A stretch of DNA of 64,000 bases, from assembly GCA_013398955.1 (NCBI GenBank), contig VWPU01003977.1, forward strand, positions 28,523-92,522, given 5' to 3'. Made by a program: the position numbers and the translations under genes. Numbering within the stretch: the first letter of the stretch is position 1; each line of letters begins with the position of its first letter. Below, in pieces: positions 40,301 through 51,770 of the stretch. Below the pieces are notes generated by a model. The model made no database searches and was not told the DNA's origin. It saw only the letters and a program-made list of their open reading frames with translations. This DNA is from Callaeas wilsoni. Lineage: Eukaryota; Chordata; Aves; Passeriformes; Callaeidae.

Positions 40301-42705
40301 TTTTAATTTGGCATTACATGTTCAAAATGGATTGTTAATGATTTGTCAATTTCACTGCACTATCCATAAACTTTTTACTTTTCCATAATGCTGCACTTCT
40401 TGAGAGCTGCATTTTTTGTGATGTTTCTGGGGTTGATAAAAAAAGAAAGAAACCAAAGGAAAATGCCCTTCCCCCCACCAGAAAAAGCATGTCTCATATC
40501 TTCCCCCAAAACTTTTATTCTTCAACAAATGCAGTTTCTATTAACTCATAACAAAAAATTATCCCCTTCTTTTCCATAGCAGGATTTTTATTAATATCTT
40601 GCACCATAAGTGTATGCATCATTATATATTAGTTTTCCTCTCCATGGTTCTCTCGCTAACACTAATAACAGTTGGTATTTTCACAACAGTGAGTGGAGGT
40701 CAGGAGTGAGTAAAAGTAATTTTTTATGTGTGTAAAAGTGTGAGTTTAAAGAAGCCCACAAAGTTTTCAATCTAAAAACTTTCTAGCCTAAATTCAGGAG
40801 ATATATTGTTATTATTAACACTGTTTCAGGAAAAAAAAGACAGCAAACTATGGAGGTTTGGCACACGGAAATAAAACAATTTTATTGCTTTCCATTTCTT
40901 TTCTTTTTTGAACATCTGAGAAGTTCTTCATTTAGGTTTTTCATAGTTCTAGATTGAGTATTTAAAATACCGTAGTTTAAGACTAATGCATTTTTAAGTT
41001 ATAAAATCCTCGTTTTTCATTTTAGAAAAGCTATTTGGAGAAAATGTTACTTAAAATTTCTCCAGCTGAAAAATTATTCTAAGATATTTCTCCGCTGCTA
41101 AAAAAATCCTAGTTCTATTGAATTGACATTTCACAACAAAAGTAACAGTGTTTTACCAAGCCTCCGCATTTTGCCAGGAAAGACAAACATGCTGTGTAAA
41201 ACTGCTCAGTAATTTCATACTTACAGGAAGTGCAGGAAGAAAAAAATTGCACTGTAGACCTTGCATTCCTTTGGTAATATTATCTGTGAATCTAAGAGTG
41301 GGGTTTTTTTTGACATGAACATGGTTCCATGCTGACTCATCTTTTTCAGTTAATAGTATTTTAAACTTTTTCCAAACTTCCTGCATTTTTAAAACTCATT
41401 GTTCCCTGTTCATGTCTAAATAAACAGATAGATGGATGAGGGGTGCACATACACTTACATAAACCCTCATGGGCTGTCTATACTTTCATCATCCTATTTT
41501 AATATTTTATATTTGTGCTAGACCGATTTGTTTCCTTTAATCCCTTTGTGAAGCAATATATTGCAAATCTTTTTACTCCTGCTGTGCCTATTACCAAGTA
41601 GCACAATTTTTCTTCTAGCTTTCTGTTTTCTGTAAGGATTATACTACCCAGGTCTTCTTGCTTTCTTATTTCATACCGTCCACAATTTTTTTTGTAGTCA
41701 TTGTACAGCATTGTCAAAAGATCATAGACTCACATTCCTAAAACACAAAACAAACTGAAATAAGCCACCTAACAAATATTTAACTTTTTGGTAATAAACA
41801 TTCTACTTTCAAGATTCCTTTTTCCCAACTTGCATTTGTCCACTATGCCCAGAGAAGTGGTAAAGCCACCTACCTAGGCACAGACGCAAACACATTCACA
41901 CATCCCAGGAGATACACGCTGAACTGAAGGAGATTTCAATCAAAACACAACCATGCTCATACAGTGATGAAGTTTAATTTTGAATCAGGATTTTCTGAAG
42001 TTTCTGCCTGCAGACACTTTTTCCAAATTTACTGGAAGGTGCTTTTTTGTGTGTGCACTTTAAACTAAGATCTTCATGGGTTTCTGTCATTGAAGAAATG
42101 TATACCTGTTTAGGCATTCTCTTCTTTAGCAGACATCATCATCTAAGCTGTTATCTGCTGGCCCAAACACTTTTTACAGCTACTTCGTGGGTCTTGAGTA
42201 GCTGCAGTCTTACTTGACTAGAGCATTTTAGGGAAGCTAAGAAAATAGAGCATTATCCATTGTTTTGATTATGAACAGCAGAAGAATTGCACCCACAAAA
42301 GGGCAGCAATATTTTTTTTTTATTGATGAGGTAACTTCTGAACTTATTGGTGGTAAAAGTACACCTGTGATATTTTCCAAATGCAGCTTTAGCATAACTA
42401 TCCCTCCCCAGTCAGAGAATAATTCTGCTTCTGTAATCACTTTCCCCAGGCACTTCCTCAGGAGGTAAAACGCGACCCTTCCTGGGCTGAGATAGCTGAT
42501 GTGCCAAGAAAACCAATAAACATTCTTAACTTGACACAGTTCTGTGTTTTGCTTTTGTTGTTTTCCAGATGTTTTAGAATTTCCTTCTCAGGACAAGCCT
42601 TGTTTTTTGTTGTTTCTGTACACCAGATGGAGCAAAGATATGAAAATCAGTATTTTGAAAAATTTATCTCTGCTTAGTTACTACATTGGGTAGATTCACA
42701 GAGGT
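28326..42705. other. Unique AT-rich DNA, transposon-poor, no gene recognised
   Basis: I find no confident transposon, RNA gene or coding exon in these 14 kb. The longest frames, 32243-32644 (minus, 133 codons) and 39350-39715 (plus, 121 codons), show no domain or motif I recognise and are in the range expected by chance for AT-rich DNA. A (TA)n run lies near 28884-28899 and a 20-bp palindrome at 29013-29032. The segment 38780-39010 weakly resembles very old CR1-type sequence but is not called. Confidence 0.6.
29013..29032. repeat. Perfect 20-bp palindrome
   Basis: TTCAGATTTT is followed directly by AAAATCTGAA, its exact reverse complement, with no spacer. Confidence 0.85.
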
Positions 42706-42797
42706 ACAGAATCATAGAATGGTTTGGGTTGGAATGGACCTTTAAATGTCATCTACTTCCAAGCCTACTGCTACAGGCAGGGACATCTATCCTAGGT
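42706..42797 (-). mobile_element. CR1 LINE 3' terminal fragment
   Basis: Reverse-oriented CR1 3' end. On the plus strand it opens ACAGAATCATAGAATGGTTT, then GGGTTGGAATGGACCTTTAA and a CTACAGGCAGGGACA block. This is the complement of the final 90 bases of the element. It lies just left of a forward CR1 copy, so the two are joined at their 5' ends. Confidence 0.88.
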
Positions 42798-42924
42798 GAG
42801 AACATAGGTGTTCTCTATGCCCACGCACTACCAGTGTGGTGGAGCAGCCCAAAGGCTGGGTCCTGTGTGGTGCAGAGTACCTTCAGCTGTCAGCAGTCAG
42901 ACTGGCAGCAAACTGAATTGCACC

Positions 42925-43350
42925 AATGAAGCTGATCAAGGTTCTGGAGCACAAGTCTTATAAGGGGTGGCTGAGGGAACCAGGGCTGTTTAGTCTGGAA
43001 AGGAGTCTTACAGAGTAACCTTACTGTTCTCTACAACTTTCTGAAGGGAAGCTGTGGCAGTTTGGGGGTTGGCCTCATCTCCCAGGTAACAGGGTCAAGA
43101 GGAAATGGCCTCAAGTTGGATCAGGGCTGAGATTGGATAAGAGACAAAATTTCTTGATTGAAAATTTGTCAGGCATTGGAAAAGGCAGCTCAAGGGAGTG
43201 GCTGAGGCACCATCCCTGGAGGTATTTGTAAGACGTGTAGATGTAGCACTTCGTGACATGGTTTAGTGCTGGAATTGACAGACCTTGGTTTACATTTGGA
43301 CTCTGTGATTTTAGAGGTCTTTTCAAACCTAAATAAGTCTATGATTCTAC
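42925..43350 (+). mobile_element. CR1 LINE 3' fragment, forward
   Basis: Forward CR1 ORF2 C-terminus and 3' end. It shows blocks for a KVLEHKSYKGWLREPGLFSL-like sequence (42930-42995), LYNFLKGSC, SQVTGSRGNGLKLDQG-like (43085-43125), KFLDxKFVRHWKRQLKGVAE-like (43145-43205), then PSLEVFVRRVDVALRDMV and the untranslated end. It closes with GAGGTCTTTTCAAACCTAAA and ATTCTATGATTC-type tail bases near 43340-43350. Stops and substitutions inactivate it. The spacer 42798-42924 between it and the reverse fragment was not identified. Confidence 0.9.
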
Positions 43351-44638
43351 TCTAAGTGTTCAGCGCTGCCAAGCTGGGGCCCAACAGAGCTGTTAGGATA
43401 TATTAGTTTTCTTCCAAATGTCTTTATTTCTTGTGTTTTTTATCATGGAACAAATTTTAATTAAAGGTAAATAAATGAAAATCAGAAAAATAAAAAAATT
43501 GGAAGTATAAAATATGTTATTCTGTGCACAGCCTTCTAATACATGCAGCAGATATATTAACAGTATTCAGATCTGTGGAACAAAATATTATTAAAGCAAC
43601 TGAAGAGTTTTTAATATTATAAATATGTATGACTTGTAGAACAGTAAGGAAATATATTCTGCTCAAAGCGCTCCTAATGCTGAACATTTTAATAAAACTT
43701 ACAGCATTTTTCTACCAGTGCTATAAATTATCCACTTTAAAATTAGATAAAAACTATTTGAGAAATAATTATGGGTATATGTTCATTAGATTAGAGTTGG
43801 AGGACTGAGAGATAAGGGCATTAGGTCAAGTCTTTCAATCTGCCTCCAGATACTCACTTCCACTATAATACCTATAAGCACATTATGGCAACAGAATCTC
43901 AGTGTTTAGAGAATTCTAATTCATTCCCACTCTCTCGCTGCTAGACAGTCATTCTTAGGCAGTGCGTACAAAAACACAAAACCAGAATTTGAGTATACTC
44001 ACAGCATTCCTCACTTGCCCCTTACTGCCACACATACTTCTTCTGCCTTGTCTTCAGGCTGCCTGCTGAAGACAATCAGCATGCAAGACTTATCAAGCAG
44101 ACAGTAAATGTTGATTCAGACTGCAGTATTTACTTAGTAATAGCATTGCTTGATCCTTCCTTTTAAGTTAATCACAAACAAACCTCCTTCAATCCTTGCC
44201 AGGAAGGCTCCCATAAGTCCATTGCAAATCATAGATGTAATCTGTGTAAATAATTAATCTGCTTGAATCTTATGCCAGCAACACCTGCACCAACACTGAT
44301 TACCAGATATGTAATTACATTTTGTTTGTATTTGAATAGATTTGCCTCTGCTTTCTGTATTGGAAAGTGCCTCACCTCCCCAGTGATTGAGGGCAGAATT
44401 TCTTGACCTCTCTTTGGTTCCTTGATGTGAGTGGTCACTGAAGCAAACCAAAGTGATGTCAGACCACGAGGTTGCACCTTGTTCAGTTTCCTCTGAAGTT
44501 AGAGGTCAGTGTGTTGATCAACAAGGGACAAAATAAATTTCTCACAATCTCAAGTAATAACAAAAAAAGGATTGTTATTGCATGACTCCACAGTGTTTCC
44601 CATTGACTCAGAAATTACCACATAAACTGACTTCTCTG
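43351..44638. other. Unique AT-rich DNA, no gene recognised
   Basis: Nothing beyond short chance frames is visible, including two overlapping minus-strand frames at 44229-44477. Confidence 0.55.
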
Positions 44639-44978
44639 GTGGGTTGACTGTGGTTGGTGCCCACCAAGCTGTATTATTACTCCTTTTCTTAGCAGTATAG
44701 AGGGGAGAAAATAAGATGAAAAAAAGCCTTGTGGGTCAAAATAAAAGCAATTTAATTAAGCAAAGGCCACATGCAGAAGCAAAGGAAAACAAAATATTTA
44801 TTCTCTACTTTTCATCAGCAGGGGCCCACTTCCTTGGAAGTAGATGTTGGAAGACAAACACTGTAAATAACAAATTTGTGTATCTTCCTCCTTCTTTCTC
44901 TTAAGGTTTTTTTTTTTTTTGCTGACCAGACATATACATCACATTGGTCAGCTATCCTGGCTATGTCCCCTCCAATTC
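44639..44978 (-). mobile_element. ERV LTR fragment, reverse orientation, U3 side truncated
   Basis: The U5-side part of an avian endogenous-retrovirus LTR. On the plus strand it opens GTGGGTTGACTGTGG, then TTGGTGCCCACCAAGCTG, an AGGGGAGAAAATAAGATG block and CTTGTGGGTCAAAATAAAAG. It continues through TTTATTCTCTACTTTTCATC, a poly(T) run at 44907-44920, and GGTCAGCTATCCTGGC with GTCCCCTCC. The U5 end resembles that of the LTRs at 9551 and 62308, but the body is a different LTR type. The other end is cut off where CR1 sequence begins at about 44981. Confidence 0.75.
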
Positions 44979-44980
44979 AC

Positions 44981-45082
44981 ATGGCAGTGTTAGGTTAATG
45001 GTTGGACCCAATGGCAGTAGAGGTCTATTTCAACCTAGAGTGATTCTCTGATTCTGTGATTCTGTGATTCTATGATTCTATA
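44981..45082 (+). mobile_element. CR1 LINE 3' end with 8-bp tail array
   Basis: The last ~60 bases of CR1 (GGCAGTGTTAGGTTAATGG, then TTGGACCCAATGGCAGTAGA and GGTCTATTTCAACCTAGAG) followed by five units of an 8-bp tail, GATTCTSTGATTCTGT-like, at about 45040-45082. This octamer array in place of poly(A) is the strongest single sign that the repeats here are CR1 and the host is a bird or other sauropsid. Confidence 0.92.
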
Positions 45083-47434
45083 CAAAGCATTCTGCTTAGT
45101 AAATCAGTACTAGTTAATTTTACTCACAAACCTGTACAGCCCACTGCTTTTATTCTGTCCTACTCCAGCCTTTTTTTTTTCTGTTGCTCTTCCAGACCAT
45201 CTGTTCATGACATCTTTCTGGAAAGGCAGGAGACTAACAAAGCATGTCTGCTTCTATATGGTTACAGATTTTGTCTACAGCACTTCTCTCTGAAACAAAA
45301 TTTTTCAAATTAATGAAAACTAACGCCATGACTTTCACGGTTGTTTCAGACTCATATATAATGATTTGAGGCCATCTTTTGTTTAGCCATATTTTTTACC
45401 TTTCTCAAAAGTTGGAAAGATGTAATATGTAATAATATTGTATTTGTCCCTATTTCAGGTGATTGCAGAAATGAGTGTCGTAGCCTAAACACTCATTACA
45501 CATAATGACTTAGTTGAAGCAAAGGGATAAACTAGATAACTACAAGGACTGTATATTTTCACACAGATTTTACAGATGACCTTAACCTCCTGTGATCTAG
45601 ACAAAGGCAGACCAAAACAAGCTAATTTATAGTTATGGGATTAGAAATCTTCTGAAGCAATGACATAAACTAAACCTACTAGAACACAGGCAAACAAGAA
45701 TACCATTAAACAGTATTTTAGACTGACACCGATGAGAGGCAGAACTTCATATACTTCAGCAATACTGTTAAAAAAACCCAAACATTATCCTCTGACAAGA
45801 GAAGGTCATATATGTCTTCATAACCATAAGTTACAAGCAGGGTCCTCCTGCTTTCCAAAGAAAGAGAAGTATTACCCTCTGGAGTAAACCACATATTGAA
45901 TTCCAGTGCAACAGCTCTCCTACAGATATTTTATCAAAATGTTGCCATCTAAAGTCTAAGCATTTGTAAACGGCTATCCTTAGCAAATCCTTAACATCCT
46001 CTGACAAAATAATCGAGATATGTCTTGTGAAGAAGGATGAAACAGAACCAATGAGATTAGAAATATATTGTCAAAATGGCTGTGATTAATTCTTCCAGAT
46101 GAAGAAAACATGGCAAGGCAGGCCTTACCTTAAAGTGCATAAGGAAAGAAAAACCAAGGCAGACAAAAGTGAAAATGGAAGCCTGTAATTCGTGTGACAT
46201 TAACAAAAAATCCCAAACTTAAAGTTATGCAGGGAGAAGAATAAGGACTGCATAAGACCAAAAGCATGAGAAATAGAATGGCAATGTGTTCTGTTACTTT
46301 GCTTCCAGCATGCACTCATCCATGAATACTGAATACGTAGCAATCAATAGCTGAAAGAGAGGAAAATTGCAAACATACCAGTGATGCGAAACAACATTCA
46401 AAGCAGTTCTAGCTCAGTCTTCCTTAGAGGCTTTGAGCCACCTCGTGCCTACCCAGGTGGCTAGAATGAGACCATGCCAGAATCAGTGGCTGCAGGTGCA
46501 AATACACTGGCTGCTGACAGCAATCAGAGATAGTTAACAGTTTCCAGACAGTATAAAATATTTAAAGCTAGTTATAGCACTTTAATTTTGCTCCTTGGAA
46601 ACTAATGTGCTGCTACTAATGGCTACTGTTTAATACTTTGGGGCTGCTTTTAAATACTTTTGCAATCCTCTGGAGAGGAGTGAGCTACACTTTGTGAAAT
46701 GCCACGAAGAACGGCCATGCAAAGTCACAGAGTGTTTCTTGTGCATCCCCCAAATGCACGTACCCATTCTAACTGCAGTCTATATGCTTTTCTTGTTAGT
46801 GGTGTTTGTCATGTGAGTGTCTAATAAGCAAAAGTAATCAAGAAGATGTAAATGTCACTCAGATATCACCCATACACAAAGGTAAAAATTTAGATGCACT
46901 AAGTTAAGATAGACTGAATTTCTATGATTCATGGCCGTTAGGTTTTATTAATCAGATATGAAAGCTTTAATTTCTATTATTAATTCTGTGAACCTTCTAT
47001 TGTTTGCATTTCTGGAATATTAAAGTAAAATTAGAATACAAAAGTAAGCAGTGAAATAAAGTACATGCTTAATAAGCATAATGTTGGTAGACATCATTTT
47101 ATTCCATATGCTTTACCGGGAGATTCCAAGTGATATAATCTAGAGAGAACTAAGATCAGGAAGTCCCCGCTCTAACTGAACAGAACCTGACTGTGTATTG
47201 TCTACTGCAGGAATGAAAAAAATGCTGTAGTACTGTATGTGGGTGGCCCTTGGGCACAGTTCAGCAGACTTACATACATGGATTTGCTGCTTGGTGCTGA
47301 GTAAGGCTATGCTGTCCAAAGTAGCAGATGTGCTCCTTTCTGTGTGCATCTAGTTGTCACCCCATGGACCCCATATATATGACTAAAGGAACAAAATACG
47401 GCCGTTTGTTTTTCAGTAATGATGCATTCAGTAC
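45083..47434. other. Unique AT-rich DNA, no gene recognised
   Basis: No coding exon, RNA gene or transposon is recognised. Confidence 0.55.
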
Positions 47435-48700
47435 CACAGAATCCGTCATGTTGGAAGGGACTACAGTGGGTCACACGGTCCCAACTCCTTGCTCAAGCAG
47501 GGTTGTCCCAGACGCATAGCATAGGATTGCATCGAGACGGTTCTTGAATAACCCCAGTGAGGGAAACTCCTCAGCTTCTCTGCACCATCTGTTCCAGTGG
47601 CTGGCCACTCTCACAGTAAAGAAGTTATTCCTCATATTCTTGTGGAATTTCTTGTGCATCAGTTTCTGTCCATTAGCTCCTGTCCTGTTGCTTGTCACTG
47701 CCAAGAAGAACATGGATCAATCTTCTTGGCACCACACCCACACCCCTTTAGATATTTGTACACATTGATGAGCTTCTCTCTCAGCTGTCTCTTCGTGAGG
47801 CTGAACAGGCCCAGCTCCCTCAGCCTTTCCTTGTAAGAGAAATGCTCCAGTCCTTTAATCATCTTTGTTGTCCTCACTGTCCACTCATCCAACCCATGCT
47901 TCCTGAGTTTGCCTATGAGGAGTTATGAGACACAATGTTGAAAACCTTGCTGAAGTCAAGAAAGACAATGCCTACTGCAATACCTACTGCTCTCCCTACA
48001 TCCATCAGGGTAGTTGTTTCATTGTAGAATGCAATCAGGTTAGTCAAGTATGACTTACCTTTAGTGAACCCATGCTGACTCCTTTATGTCTTCCATGTTG
48101 GTAGGGATGGCCTCCAGAACGAAGTTCTCCATCAGCTTTCCAGGGGCTGAGGTAAGGCTGACTGGCAGATAGTTTCCTGGGTCCTCCTGCTTGCCATTTT
48201 TGAAGACTGTGACATTTGCTTTCTTCCAGCCCCCAGGCACCTCTTCAAAATTCCACGACCCTTCAAAGATGATTGTGAATGGCCTGGCTATAATGTCTGC
48301 CAGCTTTCTCAGCCCTCATGGATTTATCCCATGAGGGTCCATGGACTTTAGGATGTTGAATTTGTTTAGGTGTTTTCCGACCCAATCCTCCTTGATCAAA
48401 GGAAGGTCTTCCCCCAGCATTCATTTAGTCTAGTCTCCTCAGTCAGAGATTTCTGAGGAGCGGTCTTACCTGTAAAGTCTGATGCAAAAAAGGCATTTAA
48501 CAACTCTGCCTTTTCTGTATTCTCTGTTACCAGAATTCTCGTCTCTGTTAACTAATAGGCCAACATCATCCTTTCCTTTTATTCTGTTATTTGTGTATTT
48601 GAAAAAGCCCTTCTCTTTTAACTTGACATCCTTAGCCAGATTTTATTCTAGATAAGCCTTGGCCTTTCTAGTTTCATCATTGTTACTCTGTCCACTCCAA
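47435..48700 (-). mobile_element. CR1 LINE ORF2 copy with internal deletion of the reverse-transcriptase core
   Basis: Reverse-oriented CR1, the longest copy in the window. Its 3' untranslated end is at 47435 (ACAGAATCCGTCATGTTGG on the plus strand). Moving right (5'-ward in the element), 47470-47710 encodes the C-terminal part (motifs FFTVRVASHWNRW and FPSLGLFKNRLDAIL). 47700-47870 encodes TTKMIKGLEHFSYKERLREL and LRELGLFSLTKRQLREKLIN. Then MDEWTVR is fused directly to TTKMIKGLEH near 47868-47875. 47890-48440 resumes with the early RT part (FDIVSHN-like, YLDFSK-like, GEVPGGWKK-like blocks), and 48440-48700 matches the linker between endonuclease and RT (LLNAFFASDFTGKTAP). The roughly 150 residues that normally lie at the fusion, including the catalytic F/Y-ADD box, are absent. 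Many stops also interrupt it. Confidence 0.88.
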
Positions 48701-48789
48701 GTAGACGGACCCTATTTACATGTACTGTGTATTTCTTGTGTGTACTTGAGTAATGCAAGAGTCCTTTATTCATCTCCAGTGGTTTCTTG

Positions 48790-49195
48790 AAGCCTTGACA
48801 TGATTTGTTCCTCAACGGGATGCATCATTCTTGGGCCTGGAAGAACTGAACCTTTAATGTTGACCAACTCTTTTGGAATCCTTCTCTGCATGCTTCCCCT
48901 TTTCCAGTCACCTGGGACTTCACCTGGCTGCCATGACATTTTAAATATCATGGAGAGTGTTTTGGCTACTACCTCAACCAATTCCCTCAGGACTCTGTGA
49001 TGTATCTCATCGGTTTCCATGGTCTTTCAGGTTCTTCAGGTGGTCACAAACCTGGTCTTACAGTGGGAGAGACTTTGCTCCCCCAGTCCCAGTCCTGCTG
49101 TCCATCCACTTGAGAGGTGTGGGAAGAGAGATTATCATTGAAAACTGAGGCAAATACATTATCAGCCTTCTCCTAATCCGTTGTTACCGGGTCAT
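48790..49195 (-). mobile_element. CR1 LINE ORF2 fragment, early RT region
   Basis: A second reverse-oriented CR1 piece just 5'-ward of the previous copy. Minus-strand translation gives DEIHHRVLRELVEVVAKTLS, then MIFKMSWQPGEVPGDWKRG, which is the N-terminal part of the CR1 reverse transcriptase. The linker region before it is at 49030-49195 (ending in GAAAACTGAGGCAAA on the plus strand). It overlaps in ORF2 position with the copy at 47435-48700, so it is a separate insertion or a duplicated segment. Sequence below about 48880 no longer follows the usual CR1 reading and the left limit is uncertain. Confidence 0.8.
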
Positions 49196-50599
49196 GGTAG
49201 ACAGATCATGGTTTTACACTAAAGTGAAAAGCCCCATGACTACAGCAACAGAAAGATTAGGCCTTTTCAGATACATTAAAAGAAAAAAATCTGATTTAAT
49301 TGGGTGGACTTTGAAGCAGTTTCACCACTGATGAATATCTGAAAATATACAAGTGGTTTTTTATATAGGAGGAAAAGATCAGTCCCATTAGTTTTACCAT
49401 GAGTGTCCAGTCATTCAAGCTTTACTAAAAGTTTTTGTTAAAATATATTATAAGCACTATTTTTGCATGTATTAATATACATCCTAAAGTCATGGAGTTT
49501 GATTGAAAAAATTTAAATTCTTCTATAGTTATCTGTGGTTTGTGAATTGTGTTAAGTGCTATGAATTCCCTGTCTTTTATGAAAACTGTCGAGGTAAGTA
49601 GTAGTAAGCAGATCTTACTTTATGCTTAACAGAAACCTGGAATCTTTTCTCTTCCTACAAATCTGTTTTACCTTATGGATAGGGCAATAAAATTAAAGGG
49701 ACTATTCATGAAACGGTAGACCTCTTTACACTATTAGCAGTTAATGCATGGCCTCTTCCTACTGCAATAAAATTAGTTGAACTACCTGTGAGATGATGTA
49801 AAAATACTGATTTAAAAACAGATATGTACAGCCCTGCATGTTCAGGGAGGAAACATCTAAATGAACCATCAGGAAAGAATGATAAAGACTTAATTTTTGA
49901 AACTTAATCTCTCTCTGGAACTAAAACACCTTTTTTGAAGATTACAGTGAAGTTGCCAATTTCTATATAGGATTTTATATCTCTGATTTCCAGCTACCCT
50001 ATCAAATGTCGCATCCATTTGCAAAGTAGAAAAACAATAACTAGGGCTTTTTTGTGTCTTTTATCTCCCTCCATCCAAAACAAAGAAGCAGTTTTCTACC
50101 TTTCCAAACACACTGTAGAGAAACACAAATGAACTTGAATGGCTCTTGAGAATACTGCTGAAGTATTTTTAAAAATTATTTTAAATTCTTACTTAATTCA
50201 TACATAAATTGTCCTCCTTAGATGATTTTGTTTTTAATCCATACATCTATTCTTAAAATTAATGTTTTCAATAAATACAGCCTTTCTCTGTGTTGAATAC
50301 CTGTTGTACTCCTGTGATTCAGCTGGATTTATAAGCTTTTGCTGCTAATGAAGACTACATTTTTCTTCTATTGTTTTAAAATGTAACAGAGCCATCTTCT
50401 TCCTGATTGTTGAATACATTCTAGAACAAGACAGCATGCTGATGCAAACTCTGTAAAGACTGTTTTCACACTGGAAAGACATGGATTATATAAAAGAATT
50501 AGAATCAAATGCCAAATCTAAAAATGTTCCATTTTGTTTCTAAGTCCAACATTATAATTTCTCTAATTTATGATAAAACCTATCAAATCTATATGGGAT
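49196..50599. other. Unique AT-rich DNA, no gene recognised
   Basis: Nothing is recognised between the two CR1 fragments beyond AT-rich sequence. Confidence 0.55.
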
Positions 50600-51395
50600 A
50601 TTGCCGCTTTCTGGGCTGCAAGTATTCATTGCTGGCTCATATCTAATTTTTTCCTCTAACAATAACCCCAGGCCCTTCCCTGCAGGACTACTCTCAATCC
50701 AGTCATCACAGAGCCTCTACTGATATTGAGGACTGCCCTTACCTAGGTGCAGGACCTTGTAATTGGCTCTGTTGAACTTTAGGAGGGTCACATGGGCTCA
50801 CTTCTCAAACATTTCAGGGTCCCTCTGGAGGGCATCCTTTCCCTCCAACATATCAACTACACCACTCAGCTTGATGTCATCCACAAACTTGCCGAACATG
50901 CATTCAATACCATTTTCTGTGTCATTGATCAGGTTATGTAAAAATATTTATTGGTTCCAGTATGGAACCCTGAAGGACACCAGTCCTTACTGCTTTCCAC
51001 CTTCAGATATGGACACTTAGTTTGGATGTGGCCATCCATCAATCACATATCTCTCCAGTGGTAATTCTGTTTGGAGGGACCGTGTCCAAGACCTAACAGA
51101 AGTCCAGGTAGATGACTTCTGTATGAATTCAGTTGTCCTCTAATGCAGTCACTCCAGTGTAGAAGGCCACTTGATTAGTCAGGCACAATTAGTTTATGGT
51201 GAAGCCATGTTGGCTGTCTCCAGTCTTTCGGATACATTGACATATCTTCCAGCAAGATCTGTTTCATGATCTGGCTGCAGAGGGGAGGCTGATTGGTCAG
51301 TGTTTCTATCACTCTCCTTTTAACCTCTTTCAAAAATAAATGTGATGGTTCCTTCATTCAGATCACTGGGGATTTCACCTACCTGCCCCAATAGT
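50600..51395 (-). mobile_element. CR1 LINE ORF2 fragment, RT core region, truncated at both ends
   Basis: Reverse-oriented CR1. Minus-strand reading from 51395 gives GEIPSDLNEG and ITFIFERG-like sequence, then LTNQPPLCSQIMKQILLEDM at about 51300-51240. The RT core follows, with KFVDDIKLSGVVDMLEGKDA at about 50900-50840, where the usual FADD box reads FVDD. After it come HLGKGSPQ and DDWIESSPAGKGLGVIV near 50750-50650. Frameshifts and stops occur throughout. Unlike the other long copies it lacks the 3' end of the element, so it is not a simple 5'-truncated insertion; its 3' part was deleted or rearranged away. Confidence 0.85.
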
Positions 51396-51696
51396 AACAA
51401 CATATTTGTCCATGTCATATTTCAGTATTTTGAGTAATGAAAAAGAATAGTTGATAACTCAGATTGCCCAGAGAACTGAGGGCAAGAAAATAAGTGTTAA
51501 GGATTGGCTTGCTTTAAAAAAAATACAAAAAAACCTAAAGAAAAAGCTAATAAAGAATTAGTAATGCTTTTCCAGTTAGACTTGTGAATGTATACAGCCT
51601 TAAGCAAAGTAGAGCAAATATTGTCAATCCAATCAATGAAACAATAAAAACAGGTATACATACATTTTATACACATACACATACATACGTAATTTT

Positions 51697-51770
51697 ATAC
51701 ATACAGAGATGCATACAGACAAAGAGATGCTTACACAGAGGCATTTACACAGAGATATTCATACATAGAT
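51697..51770. repeat. Degenerate minisatellite, unit about 12-18 bp, core ACAGAGATGC
   Basis: Four to five imperfect copies run in tandem: ATACAGAGATGC, ATACAGACAAAGAGATGC, TTACACAGAGGCAT, TTACACAGAGATATTC and a decayed ATACATAGAT. To the left is an ACATA-rich stretch (51656-51690) and to the right an AT-only stretch of TTTATT/TTAATT units to about 51830. Confidence 0.7.
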
